Shown piece after piece: positions 8,970 through 16,512 of a DNA stretch of 64,000 bases. The stretch is from DASCOT01 sp965197275 (GTDB taxonomy: Bacteria > Acidobacteriota > UBA890 > WLXD01), in NCBI GenBank assembly GCA_965197275.1, contig CBDAMQ010000031.1, forward strand, positions 62,001 to 126,000. Direction: 5' to 3'. The position numbers were made by a program, and so were the translations under genes. Under the pieces are notes generated by a model, which saw nothing but the letters and a program-made list of their open reading frames with translations, was not told the DNA's origin and made no database searches. Numbering within the stretch: position 1 is the stretch's first letter; every line of letters starts with the position of its first letter.

Positions 8970-10049
8970 TCAGCGATGCGTGTGCTGGTTGTCAGCCTGG
9001 TGCTCCGCGGCGAGGTGCTCCCGCAGCGGGTCGCGGCCGAAGTCGCGGTCGAAGTTCCGCCATACCGAGTGGACGTGGTTGGCGTCGTTCTGGGTGTTGT
9101 CGTACTCGACCACGAACGTCGGACCTTGAATGCGGTAGTAGTGCGGCTCACCCGCCTCGGCGCCGCCCGCCCATGCGAAGCGCAGCTCATCGAGCCCGCC
9201 GGCGCGGATTTCCGCCAGCTCGCTGGCGGCCAGCGATGCCTCCAGCCGGGTGGCGTACAGCTCGAGCAAGCTCCAGAGCGCTTCCTGCTGCGGCTGGGTC
9301 AGCTGGTCATGGCGAACCCCGGCGCTGGTCGGTCGGGCCGCCACCTGGTCGTTGCTCGTGAGCACGTCGTCGGGAGCCGAATCGGAGAACACGGCCGTCC
9401 GGCGCTGGGCCGCATCGAGGTTCTGCAGAAACAAGCGGGCGCGATCCTCCTCCTCGGCGAACGGTCGCAAGCCCGAATGCAGCCCTTCTCCGACGTATCC
9501 CGGGTTGCCGCCGAAGAAGGCCGGGGTGGTGCCGATCACGCGACCGTCGAGCAGGGTGAAGTTGATCGACAGATGATGGCCCTCGAACCGCCAGCCCCAG
9601 GTGCCGAGGCTCCCGGGACCGCCGAAAACCGAGATGAGGTAGTTCTCGGGGTCGCGGAAATCAGACTGCTCGGAGCGCTCGTACAGCACCTCCTCGAGCC
9701 GGATGATGTCCTGCGCCTGTTGCAGCCCGCGCTCGCCGAGCCCCGCGGCGACCAGCTTCCAGGTGAACTCGCGCTCTGCCTCGTTCATCTGTCGCAACGG
9801 GAACCCCTGACGCGGCACCGGGGTATAGGCCCAGTTGAAGCGTTCCTCGTCCTGGAACCCGGTGATGCCCCAACCGCGCCGGTCGCCCTCCGATGCGCCG
9901 AGCAGTCCGCGGGCAGCGTCGCGCATCCCGGGATCGGCGGGGAAGGACTCCTGCGCAACGCCGGCGCCCGTTCCGAGGATCAGCATTGCCATCGCCACGG
10001 TGCTGGCGACGGGTCGATTGATTGAGTTCGTTGACCAATGCGCTCGCAT
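8970..10049 (-). CDS. DUF3500 domain-containing secreted protein
   Basis: About 359 aa, exported by a signal peptide ending near GAGVAQ. The body matches the DUF3500 family: DERFNW-like motif near residue 60 (here EERFNWAYTP), the GxWGWRFEGHH block with HLSINF, and the phrase TPAFFGGNP. The family has no established biochemical function; the conserved His pair hints at metal binding. The ATG at 10049 is chosen over one at 10061 because GGAG lies about 8 nt upstream. It sits between two ADOP permease genes on the same strand, 44 bases after the one upstream, so it may be a periplasmic partner. Confidence 0.85.
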   Translation of the reverse strand: MRAHWSTNSINRPVASTVAMAMLILGTGAGVAQESFPADPGMRDAARGLLGASEGDRRGWGITGFQDEERFNWAYTPVPRQGFPLRQMNEAEREFTWKLVAAGLGERGLQQAQDIIRLEEVLYERSEQSDFRDPENYLISVFGGPGSLGTWGWRFEGHHLSINFTLLDGRVIGTTPAFFGGNPGYVGEGLHSGLRPFAEEEDRARLFLQNLDAAQRRTAVFSDSAPDDVLTSNDQVAARPTSAGVRHDQLTQPQQEALWSLLELYATRLEASLAASELAEIRAGGLDELRFAWAGGAEAGEPHYYRIQGPTFVVEYDNTQNDANHVHSVWRNFDRDFGRDPLREHLAAEHQADNQHTHR

Positions 10050-10093
10050 CTCGCGCTCCATCGGTTCGAGGGATAGCCGACGACCGAGGAAGC

Positions 10094-12502
10094 CTACTCC
10101 AGCCGCAGCGCGTTTACCGGGTCCATCCTCGCCGCTCGTAGCGCCGGGATCAGGCTGGCGACCGCGGTCGTCGCTAGCAGCACGATCCCTACGACAACCC
10201 CGGTCATCGGGTCGACGGTGCCGAGGTCTTGCAGCACGGAGTTCAGCACCCGGATGAGCATGAAGATGAACGGGGCGCCGATGAGCACGCCGATGACGCC
10301 GAGGGTGACGCCCTGACGGGTGATCATGCGAACCACGTCGGCCTCGCGGGCGCCGATCGCCACGCGTAGGCCGATCTCCTGGCTGCGCTGCGCCACGTTG
10401 TAGGCCAGCACGCCATAGGTGCCGATCGCCGCCAGCAGCAGCGCCAGATAGCCGAAACCCGAGAACAGGCCGTTCATGAAGTCGATGCCGACGAAGGCTC
10501 GGTCCAGAATCTCGTCGAGCGTCTCCATGCGCCCGACGCCCAGCTGGGCATGGACCGCCTGCAACGCCTGCCGCAACTCTGTGTCCGCGCTGTGGCCATC
10601 GTCGACGGTGCGCACGAGCAGGAAGACGCTGCCCCCGATGCGTTGCGCCAGCGGCACGAAGATAACGCTCTCGGCCCCTGGCGTCGCGGCATCGGTGGCG
10701 ATCAGTGATTGCCGCGTATTGCCCACCACGCCGATGATCTCGCGCGTTTCGCCGCGGAAGTCGATGCGCGCGCCGAGCGCCCCGCCCTGGGGCCAGAACC
10801 GGCCCGCCAGCGTCTCGTTGACAACCGCCACGGGAGTTGCGTCCAGTCGATCAGCGTCGCTGAAGAATCGGCCGCGCACCAGTGGTATGCGCAGCCTGTC
10901 GAGGTAGTCGGGTGGCGTTGCCGCCCACAATGCGCGTGGTCGCGACTGGCCCGGGTCTACCGGCTGTCCCTCGAGCAGGAACGCGTCGCTGGCGGCGAAC
11001 ATATTCAAGGGCAGAGCACTGGCCACTGTCGCCTCGCGGACGCCGGGCGTGCTGGCGGCGGTCGCCTGCAGCTCGCGCACCATGTTGAGGCGCGGCTCCA
11101 CGCCGTCGATCGGCAGGCTGATCGGCACGGTCAGCAGGTTGGTCTTGTCGAAGCCCGGATCCGCGTCGCGCAGTCCCACGAAGCCCTCGACCATCATGCT
11201 GGCGCCCGCCAGCAGCACCATCGACAGCGCGATCTCGGTCACCACCAGACCCCGTGACAGCAGCTTCTTGCGCACGTCGCCTGCGGTACCCCAGCCGCCT
11301 TCCTTCATCGTCGCGGCGAGGTCGAAGCGCAGCGTTTGGGTTGCCGGGATGAGACCGAACAGCAGGCCGGCCGCCACGGAGACGACCAGCGAGAAGACCA
11401 GCACGGTGGCATCCACTACCGGTATGTAGGCGCCTGGAGTCAGGCCTGCGAAGCGCGTGGCCATGAATCGTACGCTGGCGATCGCCAGCGCCAGCCCGAA
11501 GCCACCGGCGAGCGCGGCGAGCATGAAGCTCTCGACCAGCAGCTGGCGCAGGATGTGAAACTTACCCGCCCCGAGCACTACGCGCAGCGCCACCTCGCGC
11601 TGGCGTCGATAACCGCGCGCCGACAGCAGGTTGGCGATGTTGACGCAGGCGATCAGCAACACGAAGAACACTGCACCCTGCATGAGTCCAAAAAGCTGGC
11701 GTCCCTGCTTGTTGGGAATCTCGTGGCGGAAGTTGAGCACGTCGATCATGTAACCCTGGTTGGACTCGGGGTACTCGGCGACGAGCTCGTCCCAGACGCG
11801 CTGCATGTCCTCCTTCGCCTGCTCCATCGTGATCTCGTCGCGCAGGCGACCGAGCACGAACATGGTGCGCTCGTCGCGCGAGATGGCGGCCGGGTCGAGG
11901 GCCAGCGGCAGCCAGATCTGAATGCCGGGGAGGAGAAACTCGAAGTCCTTCGGCAGTACGCCGACCACGGTGTGCTGCTCGTTGTTGATGAGTACCTGGG
12001 CGCCGACCGGATCCGTGAGCTCGGGTAGCCGGGTGGCGATCAGCTCGTCGGTCACCATGGCGACTCGGTGCGCCCCCAGGGCGCCTTCCTGATGCGTGAA
12101 GGTGCGCCCCTGTCGCGGCGTGGCGCCGAGGATTTCGAGGAAGGCGGGTGACACTCGCGCCGAAGGCGCTGTGACCGGCCGGTCGCCAAGGCCGATCGTC
12201 GCCTGGCCCGGCTGGAACCCGGCCAGGTCACCAAATGCGCGGTTGCGCTCGTCCAAGTCGCGGAAGTTGGCCGCCGAGGCGGTAAGCGTCTGCGGCGCTC
12301 CGACCTCGCGCTCGCCCATCAGAACGATGCGCTCCGGCGCCGGGTAGGGGAGCGGTCGATACAGAATGGCGTTGACCATTGAGAAGACGGTCGTGTTGGC
12401 GGCGAGCGCGATCGCCAGCGACGCCCCGGCGATCAGATTGACCAGCCAGTCGCGGCGCAGCCCCCGCAGCCCAACTCGGATGTCGTGTCCTACCGTCGCC
12501 AT
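10094..12502 (-). CDS. ABC transporter permease, ADOP/MacB-FtsX type
   Basis: 802-aa inner-membrane permease, a paralogue of the one at 6351-8834. N-terminal helix (NLIAGASLAIALAANTTVF), MacB-like periplasmic domain, FtsX bundle around residues 270-400, second periplasmic domain, and C-terminal bundle with YNVAQRSQEIGLRVAIGA and the ending ARMDPVNALRLE. It begins with ATG and follows the GbsR/MarR gene by 51 bases, so the regulator and permease very likely form one operon. This regulator-plus-ADOP arrangement suggests inducible efflux or envelope-stress export. No ATPase domain is present in the protein or in its neighbours. Confidence 0.9.
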   Translation of the reverse strand: MATVGHDIRVGLRGLRRDWLVNLIAGASLAIALAANTTVFSMVNAILYRPLPYPAPERIVLMGEREVGAPQTLTASAANFRDLDERNRAFGDLAGFQPGQATIGLGDRPVTAPSARVSPAFLEILGATPRQGRTFTHQEGALGAHRVAMVTDELIATRLPELTDPVGAQVLINNEQHTVVGVLPKDFEFLLPGIQIWLPLALDPAAISRDERTMFVLGRLRDEITMEQAKEDMQRVWDELVAEYPESNQGYMIDVLNFRHEIPNKQGRQLFGLMQGAVFFVLLIACVNIANLLSARGYRRQREVALRVVLGAGKFHILRQLLVESFMLAALAGGFGLALAIASVRFMATRFAGLTPGAYIPVVDATVLVFSLVVSVAAGLLFGLIPATQTLRFDLAATMKEGGWGTAGDVRKKLLSRGLVVTEIALSMVLLAGASMMVEGFVGLRDADPGFDKTNLLTVPISLPIDGVEPRLNMVRELQATAASTPGVREATVASALPLNMFAASDAFLLEGQPVDPGQSRPRALWAATPPDYLDRLRIPLVRGRFFSDADRLDATPVAVVNETLAGRFWPQGGALGARIDFRGETREIIGVVGNTRQSLIATDAATPGAESVIFVPLAQRIGGSVFLLVRTVDDGHSADTELRQALQAVHAQLGVGRMETLDEILDRAFVGIDFMNGLFSGFGYLALLLAAIGTYGVLAYNVAQRSQEIGLRVAIGAREADVVRMITRQGVTLGVIGVLIGAPFIFMLIRVLNSVLQDLGTVDPMTGVVVGIVLLATTAVASLIPALRAARMDPVNALRLE

Positions 12503-12553
12503 GACATCGCTCTCGACGGAGCTCGTCCGCCGGGCGCCGGGTGGCCGTGCGAG

Positions 12554-13033
12554 CTAGAGCTTCCTGCCGAGCTCCTGTTCCCAGTGCTCGAGCAGCATCG
12601 GCATCTCCTTCTCGAAGAAAGTGTAGAAGGCGCGCATGGCTTCGAGCCTCTCACGACGCTCGACCGGCGCACTCTCCAATGCCTCCAACCCGCTCTCGGC
12701 AACCCTCCGCATGGCGGAGATCTCGGCTAGCCGTCCCCTGAGGTCCTGCGACCAGGCGTTGAGGTTCATCTGGTAGTAGGCGCGACGCTCCCCCGGAACG
12801 CCGATTCGCTCCACCAGCCCGGCCGCCTGAAGCAGCTTCAGGTTGGTGCTCACCGAGGCCTTACTCGATCCCGTCGCCTCCAGTATCTCGGCCGCGGACT
12901 GATGCGGCGGATCGCAGATCAACAGCCAACCGAACAACCGACCGGCGATGCGCTGATGTCCAGCGCTCGCGAAGATTTCGCCGACTTGTTCGACGAACGT
13001 ATCCAGCTTGGCCGACAGATTGTTTTTAGTCAA
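12554..13033 (-). CDS. GbsR/MarR family transcriptional regulator
   Basis: 159-aa winged-helix regulator. Residues about 15-95 carry the GbsR/MarR pattern: GRLFGWLLICDPPHQSAAEI, then the recognition region EATGSSKASVSTNLKLLQ and the wing GLVERIGVPGERRAYY. The C-terminal half is a helical dimerisation segment. The start is a TTG at 13033; no ATG exists upstream before an in-frame stop. A promoter-like pair (TTGACT, 17 bp, TAGATT) ends only five bases before the TTG, so the message may be leaderless. Two palindromes overlap this promoter, consistent with autorepression. It heads the operon containing the ADOP permease. The inducer is unknown. Confidence 0.9.
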   Translation of the reverse strand: MTKNNLSAKLDTFVEQVGEIFASAGHQRIAGRLFGWLLICDPPHQSAAEILEATGSSKASVSTNLKLLQAAGLVERIGVPGERRAYYQMNLNAWSQDLRGRLAEISAMRRVAESGLEALESAPVERRERLEAMRAFYTFFEKEMPMLLEHWEQELGRKL

Positions 13034-13039
13034 GACTAA
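13026..13039. promoter_or_regulatory. Operator-like palindrome 1 of the gbsR-like gene
   Basis: TTAGTC-AA-GACTAA, a perfect 6-bp inverted repeat (one further base pair on each side) that covers the TTG start codon and touches the -10-like box. It resembles the second palindrome 34 bp upstream. Likely autoregulatory site; inferred. Confidence 0.6.
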
Positions 13040-13067
13040 ATCTATCTGGTCTGATTAGTTCAGTCAA
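13039..13067 (-). promoter_or_regulatory. Promoter of the gbsR-ADOP operon
   Basis: On the minus strand, TTGACT (13067-13062), a 17-bp spacer and TAGATT (13044-13039). Transcription would begin essentially at the TTG start codon, giving a leaderless mRNA. The region is AT-rich against a GC-rich background. Confidence 0.5.
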
Positions 13068-13074
13068 TACTGAA
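13059..13074. promoter_or_regulatory. Operator-like palindrome 2 of the gbsR-like gene
   Basis: TTCAGT-CAAT-ACTGAA, a perfect 6-bp inverted repeat overlapping the -35-like box. Its core (AGTCAA-x-ACT) is shared with palindrome 1, suggesting that two dimers of the same regulator bind about three helical turns apart. Confidence 0.6.
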
Positions 13075-13254
13075 CAGTATGGTCGTTTCAGAATCACCAA
13101 CGTAGCAAGGGTCGGACGCAATGTCGACAGGCTGGCTCCTCCATCTGAGCGTCACCACCCGCATCGCCGAGGCCGTCTCATCCTGTCGTCAGGTTGGTGA
13201 TCCAGGTGCTTCATCTCGAGCGCACGTTGCGTCGCCGTAAGACGGTTCTCACCA

Positions 13255-13539
13255 CCGGGCCTCGTGTTGCAGGAGCTTCTGCAGGGTTTCCGCGGCCCGA
13301 AGGACGCCGACGCCATCGTTCTTCGCTTTGCCGCCCTTGCGTTCGTGCACCCGGATCGGGACGACCACATCAACGCTGCGATGGTTCGCAATCGGTGCCA
13401 ACGTCATGGTATCCAGGTCGAGACCATCGACGCGCTGTTGGCGCAGCTGTGCATCCGCTACGAGTTGGTGATGCTGTCGACGGACCGGGACTTCCAGCGC
13501 ATCGCGCGGCACACTAGGCTCGCGGTCTGGCGTCCCTAG
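13255..13539 (+). pseudogene. VapC-like PIN toxin, N-terminally truncated remnant
   Basis: The C-terminal two-thirds of a PIN-domain ribonuclease: LVLQELLQGFRGPKD, then an acidic residue in TIDALLAQL, then the ending LSTDRDFQRIARH. This matches the same region of the intact VapC at 16039-16437 (ITEVLQGFR ... DCVIAQI ... DADFEHIARH). The first catalytic Asp strand and the start codon are missing, and no antitoxin gene lies upstream. A GTG at 13264 could start a 91-aa peptide, but it would lack an essential active-site residue. An IS3-family element is inserted 23 bases after its stop, so it is probably a decayed toxin module. Confidence 0.8.
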
Positions 13540-13562
13540 GAGAATCCGGTGAGGGAGTCGCC

Positions 13563-13587
13563 TGGAGTTGACCCGGTTTCGTGGACA
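13563..13587. repeat. IS left inverted repeat
   Basis: 25 bp beginning TGGAGTTGACCC and ending TGGACA. The first seven and last six bases are identical to the reverse complement of the right end. Confidence 0.85.
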
Positions 13588-13616
13588 CCTTATGGCTAGG
13601 GCCAAAGGAGTCCGCG

Positions 13617-13931
13617 ATGCGAAGAACACGACCACCGTATCCGCCCGAGTTTCGCCGGCAGATCGTTGAGCTGGCGCGAGCAGGGCGCAGCGTGCAGGAG
13701 CTTGCCGAGGAGTTCGAGCCCTCGTACTGGACGATCCGCACATGGATCAAGCAAGCGGACCGAGATGACGGGCTCAGTGCCAACGGGCTGACGAGCGAGG
13801 ACCGAGAAGAACTACGACGGCTACGCCGAGAGAACCGCCAGTTGAAAACGGAGCGGGAGATCCTGGCAAAAGCCGCGGCCTGGTTGTCTCGGGAGACCGG
13901 CACGGTACCCAAGAAGTCTTCGGGTTCGTGA
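13617..13931 (+). CDS. IS3-family transposase OrfA (helix-turn-helix subunit)
   Basis: 104-aa DNA-binding protein of the IS. It contains a helix-turn-helix (YPPEFRRQIVELARAG, SVQELAEEF, YWTIRTWIKQ) followed by a leucine-zipper-like helix (LRRLRRENRQLKTEREIL) used for multimerisation. The ATG at 13617 has AAAGGAG about 6 nt upstream; an earlier in-frame start at 13581 lies inside the terminal repeat and is rejected. Its stop overlaps the orfB start as GTGA, in the -1 frame. No A-rich slippery heptamer is visible, so OrfB may be made by translational coupling instead of programmed frameshifting. Confidence 0.92.
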   Translation: MRRTRPPYPPEFRRQIVELARAGRSVQELAEEFEPSYWTIRTWIKQADRDDGLSANGLTSEDREELRRLRRENRQLKTEREILAKAAAWLSRETGTVPKKSSGS

Positions 13932-14923
13932 GAGTTCGCCAGGCCTGCTACCCGATCGCCACGATGTGCCGAGTGCTGGAGGTCTCCACCAGCGGCTACT
14001 ACGCGTGGCGCGACCGCCCGATCAGCGCTCGAGCGCGACGTGACGCTCAGCTGCGAGCTCGCATCGAGACGATCCAGCAGGCCAGCCGTGCCACCTACGG
14101 CATGCCCCGGGTGCATGCCGAACTGGCAGCCGACGGTGTCCGGGTGGGACGTAAGCGAGTGGCTCGTCTGATGAGCCAGGCAGGGCTTGAAGGCGTCAGC
14201 CGACGGCGCCGTGTTCGAACGACGCGTCGAGGCTCCGATGCACGGCCAGTACCGGATCTGGTGAATCGGGACTTCACGGCCGATGCGCCCGATCGTCTCT
14301 GGGTCGCCGACATCACGTACGTGTCGACATGGTCTGGGTTCTTGTACCTGGCGATCGTGATGGATGCCTTCAGTCGTCGGGTGGTGGGCTGGTCGATGGC
14401 CAATCACCTGCGCGCCGAGTTGGTGCTCGAAGCACTCAACATGGCGATCTGGCAACGCCGTCCTGACAGCGTCATCCACCACTCCGATCAGGGCACGCAG
14501 TACACCTCGATCGCCTTTGGCAAGCGGTGCCGTCAACTCCGCGTGCGTCCCTCGACCGGGTCAGCTCGCGACTGCTACGACAACGCCCTGGCCGAGAGCT
14601 TCTTCGCGACGCTCGAGACGGAGTTACTGTGGCGGGAGCGCTTCAAGAGCCAGGCCGAAGCGCGGATGGCAGTGTTCGAGTTCATCGAGGGGTTCTACAA
14701 CCCGCGCCGTCGCCACTCCGCGCTCGACAACGTGTCCCCGATCGTCTACGAGAGGAGGTACTCCGAGACCCGATCTTCGGCGGTGGAAACTGCCGTGTCC
14801 ATGCAGATCGCTTCGCGATCCGCACAGCCACTTGGAAGCCGCTCCGCGGCTCCCACAGGTTCCCACCGCACTACTGCTACGACCTCAAATCCAAGCGTTC
14901 AACTGTCCACCGAAACGGGGTAA
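13928..14923 (+). CDS. IS3-family transposase OrfB (DDE integrase-like)
   Basis: 331-aa catalytic subunit. It has the HTH_21 region (RATYGMPRVHAEL, about residues 54-66) and an rve integrase core with Asp128 in VADITY, Asp187 in HHSDQGTQY and Glu223 in ALAESFF; the 35-residue Asp-Glu spacing is the IS3 signature. The usual C-terminal motif FYNPRRRHSALDNVSP is present. After VYERRY there is an unusual Ser/Ala-rich tail of about 55 residues that ends inside the right inverted repeat. The tail DNA holds short hairpins and may serve the IS end more than the protein. Start GTG overlaps the orfA stop. Confidence 0.93.
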   Translation: MRVRQACYPIATMCRVLEVSTSGYYAWRDRPISARARRDAQLRARIETIQQASRATYGMPRVHAELAADGVRVGRKRVARLMSQAGLEGVSRRRRVRTTRRGSDARPVPDLVNRDFTADAPDRLWVADITYVSTWSGFLYLAIVMDAFSRRVVGWSMANHLRAELVLEALNMAIWQRRPDSVIHHSDQGTQYTSIAFGKRCRQLRVRPSTGSARDCYDNALAESFFATLETELLWRERFKSQAEARMAVFEFIEGFYNPRRRHSALDNVSPIVYERRYSETRSSAVETAVSMQIASRSAQPLGSRSAAPTGSHRTTATTSNPSVQLSTETG

Positions 14924-14928
14924 CTCCA
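14904..14928. repeat. IS right inverted repeat
   Basis: Reverse complement begins TGGAGTTACCCC and ends TGGACA, pairing with the left end; it contains the TAA stop of orfB. Confidence 0.85.
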
Positions 14929-15077
14929 GCCGTTGGGAAGGAGTGAGCGCCCGGATCCGATTCTCCTTGTCTAGACGGACCCTAGCATCGGGTATTGGTG
15001 TCGACTGTTAAGGGACTCCTGCTGGAATCGACGTCGAAAACGACACGACGTTAGGCGGGGCTACCGTGGCCGCCCGA

Positions 15078-15740
15078 TCAGCGCCTCATCGCCAGGGTCA
15101 ATCCGTCACTAAGCGGCAGCATGCTCAGGTCGACACGGTCGTCGTCGCGTAGCTTGGCATTCAGCGCGCGGAGGGCCACGACCTCGGGATCCGTGTCCGC
15201 GGGGTCGGCGACCGTCCCACTCCAGAGGACGTTGTCGATGGCGATCAGGCCACCTTGTCGAATTAGCATGAGGGCGCGCTCGTAGTAGGCGTCGTACTCC
15301 GTCTTGTCGGCGTCGAGGAACGCCATGTCGAAGGTCGCAGCTTGCCCGTCATCGATCAGAGCGTCGAGAGTCTCGGTCGCCGGTCCGAGGCGGAGGTCGA
15401 TCTTGTCGGCGACGCCGGCGTCCTCCCAGTAGCGCCGCGCCACCGAGGTGTACTCCTCGCTGGTATCGCAGGCGACGATGCGCCCCTCCGGCGGCAGCGC
15501 CAGCGCTACGACGAGTGAGCTGTAGCCGGTGAACACGCCGATCTCGAGCGTCCGGCGGGCTCCCATGAGGCGCGCCAGCAGCGCCATGAACTGGCCCTGC
15601 TCGGGCGAGATCTGCATCACCGCGTTCGGGTGCGAGGCGGTTTCCTCGCGGAGCTGCCGGAGGAGATCGTGCTCGCGCAGCGACACGTCGAGCAGGTAAT
15701 CGTAGAGCTCGTCGGTAAGGGTAATCGTGCGGTTCGACAC
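15078..15740 (-). CDS. O-methyltransferase (family 3, CCoAOMT/catechol type)
   Basis: 220-aa SAM-dependent methyltransferase, cytosolic. The SAM motif I is RTLEIGVFTGYSSL (about residues 60-75); the metal and substrate motif FLDADKTEYDAYYE and the DNVLWSG motif follow, and the ending LSDGLTLAMRR is standard. The start is taken as GTG at 15740, with GGAG ten bases upstream; the longer frame to 15806 would run through the vapB operator. It is transcribed divergently from the VapBC module. Likely methylates a catechol-like or other hydroxylated small molecule with a divalent cation; the actual substrate is unknown. Confidence 0.92.
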   Translation of the reverse strand: MSNRTITLTDELYDYLLDVSLREHDLLRQLREETASHPNAVMQISPEQGQFMALLARLMGARRTLEIGVFTGYSSLVVALALPPEGRIVACDTSEEYTSVARRYWEDAGVADKIDLRLGPATETLDALIDDGQAATFDMAFLDADKTEYDAYYERALMLIRQGGLIAIDNVLWSGTVADPADTDPEVVALRALNAKLRDDDRVDLSMLPLSDGLTLAMRR

Positions 15741-15774
15741 CGTCTCATGTCTCCGGTGGTGTGATCGGCCCCGT

Positions 15775-15803
15775 ATACACCATCTTGACTTATAATGGTG
15801 TAT
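15775..15803. promoter_or_regulatory. vapBC operator/promoter
   Basis: Perfect 9-bp inverted repeat ATACACCAT ... ATGGTGTAT with an 11-bp spacer. A consensus TATAAT (-10) lies at 15791-15796 within the element. Position, about 27 bases before vapB, fits an autorepression site for the ribbon-helix-helix antitoxin. Confidence 0.7.
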
Positions 15804-15829
15804 CAAATCGACAGATGGAGGACAACAGA

Positions 15830-16042
15830 ATGGGGCGTACGAACATCTTCCTCGACGACGAGCTTGTCGAACAGGCGATGCGACTCACGGGGGCACGTAC
15901 GAAGCGAGAGGTGGTGGAAATCGCGCTGCGCCGCCTGGTTGAGAAAGGCAGTCTGTATCGCGCTATACGTCGGCTAGAGGGCAAGTTCGAATGGCAGGGC
16001 GACGTGGCCGCCTGGCGAGCTGATCGGACGGTGGGTCGGTGA
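15830..16042 (+). CDS. vapB: VapB-like antitoxin (ribbon-helix-helix)
   Basis: 70-aa antitoxin of a type II toxin-antitoxin pair. The short N-terminal strand and helices (GRTNIFLDDELVEQAMRLTG, TKREVVEIALRRLV) fit the MetJ/Arc-like VapB family; the C-terminal part (KFEWQGDVAAWRADR) is the toxin-binding tail. The ATG at 15830 has GGAGGA at about 15815-15820; the longer frame from 15761 would begin upstream of the operator. It overlaps the toxin gene by four bases (GTGA). Expected to neutralise VapC and repress the operon through the palindrome upstream. Confidence 0.9.
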   Translation: MGRTNIFLDDELVEQAMRLTGARTKREVVEIALRRLVEKGSLYRAIRRLEGKFEWQGDVAAWRADRTVGR

Positions 16043-16437
16043 CAATCGTCGACTCGAATACCTGGGCGGATTTCTTCAATGGCGTGCTCACTCCGCACAC
16101 GCGACGGCTTGGCGACGCTTTGAAGGGTGAGGAGGATCTGGGCGCAACCCCGATCATCATCACCGAGGTACTTCAGGGGTTCCGAACCGAGAGCGGATTC
16201 AGGCGCGCTTGCGACGTCCTCCTGCGGCTCCCTATGATCCAGCCGGACTTGGACTGCTACGTGCGGGCCGCCCGGCTGTTCCGTTCGCTCCGAAGCCTCG
16301 GAGTCACGGTGCGAGGGGCGGTCGACTGCGTGATCGCCCAGATTTGTCTGGATCTAGACGCCGAGCTCCTGAGTCCCGACGCGGACTTCGAACACATCGC
16401 CCGCCATACCTCGTTGCGGCTGTGGACTGCGGGCTGA
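16039..16437 (+). CDS. vapC: VapC-like PIN-domain ribonuclease toxin
   Basis: 132-aa PIN-domain toxin that would cleave RNA when free of VapB. Acidic active-site residues are in the expected places: Asp in IVDSNTWADFF, Glu in IITEVLQGF, Asp in AVDCVIAQI and Asp in SPDADFEHIARH. Length is typical and the gene appears intact. The GTG start overlaps the vapB stop, the usual coupling. The C-terminus resembles the toxin remnant at 13255-13539, so the two are related modules. Confidence 0.93.
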   Translation: MTIVDSNTWADFFNGVLTPHTRRLGDALKGEEDLGATPIIITEVLQGFRTESGFRRACDVLLRLPMIQPDLDCYVRAARLFRSLRSLGVTVRGAVDCVIAQICLDLDAELLSPDADFEHIARHTSLRLWTAG

Positions 16438-16512
16438 TCGCCGCAGCTTCGGACTATACTCACCGTCCCGTCCCGGGGAGGAATCCTGCCGGCCTACGGT
16501 GGAGGCGTTGAG

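Larger units (their letters stand above)
13563..14928 (+). mobile_element. IS3-family insertion sequence, complete, 1366 bp
   Basis: Bounded by imperfect 25-bp inverted repeats starting TGGAGTT at both ends and flanked by a 3-bp direct repeat GCC (13560-13562 and 14929-14931), the expected IS3-family target duplication. It carries two consecutive overlapping genes, orfA (helix-turn-helix) and orfB (DDE transposase) in the -1 frame. Both are intact, and the ends are perfectly placed, so the copy looks recent and possibly active. Confidence 0.93.

Noticed and set aside
13539..14960. Inverted repeat AGGAGAATC / GATTCTCCT bracketing the IS as composite-element ends
   Set aside because: Only nine bases long and lying outside the IS ends; the 25-bp repeats and 3-bp duplication already define the element.
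15785..15796. TTGACT and TATAAT read as a -35/-10 pair before vapB
   Set aside because: They are directly adjacent, with no spacer, so cannot form one promoter; only the TATAAT is plausible as a -10.
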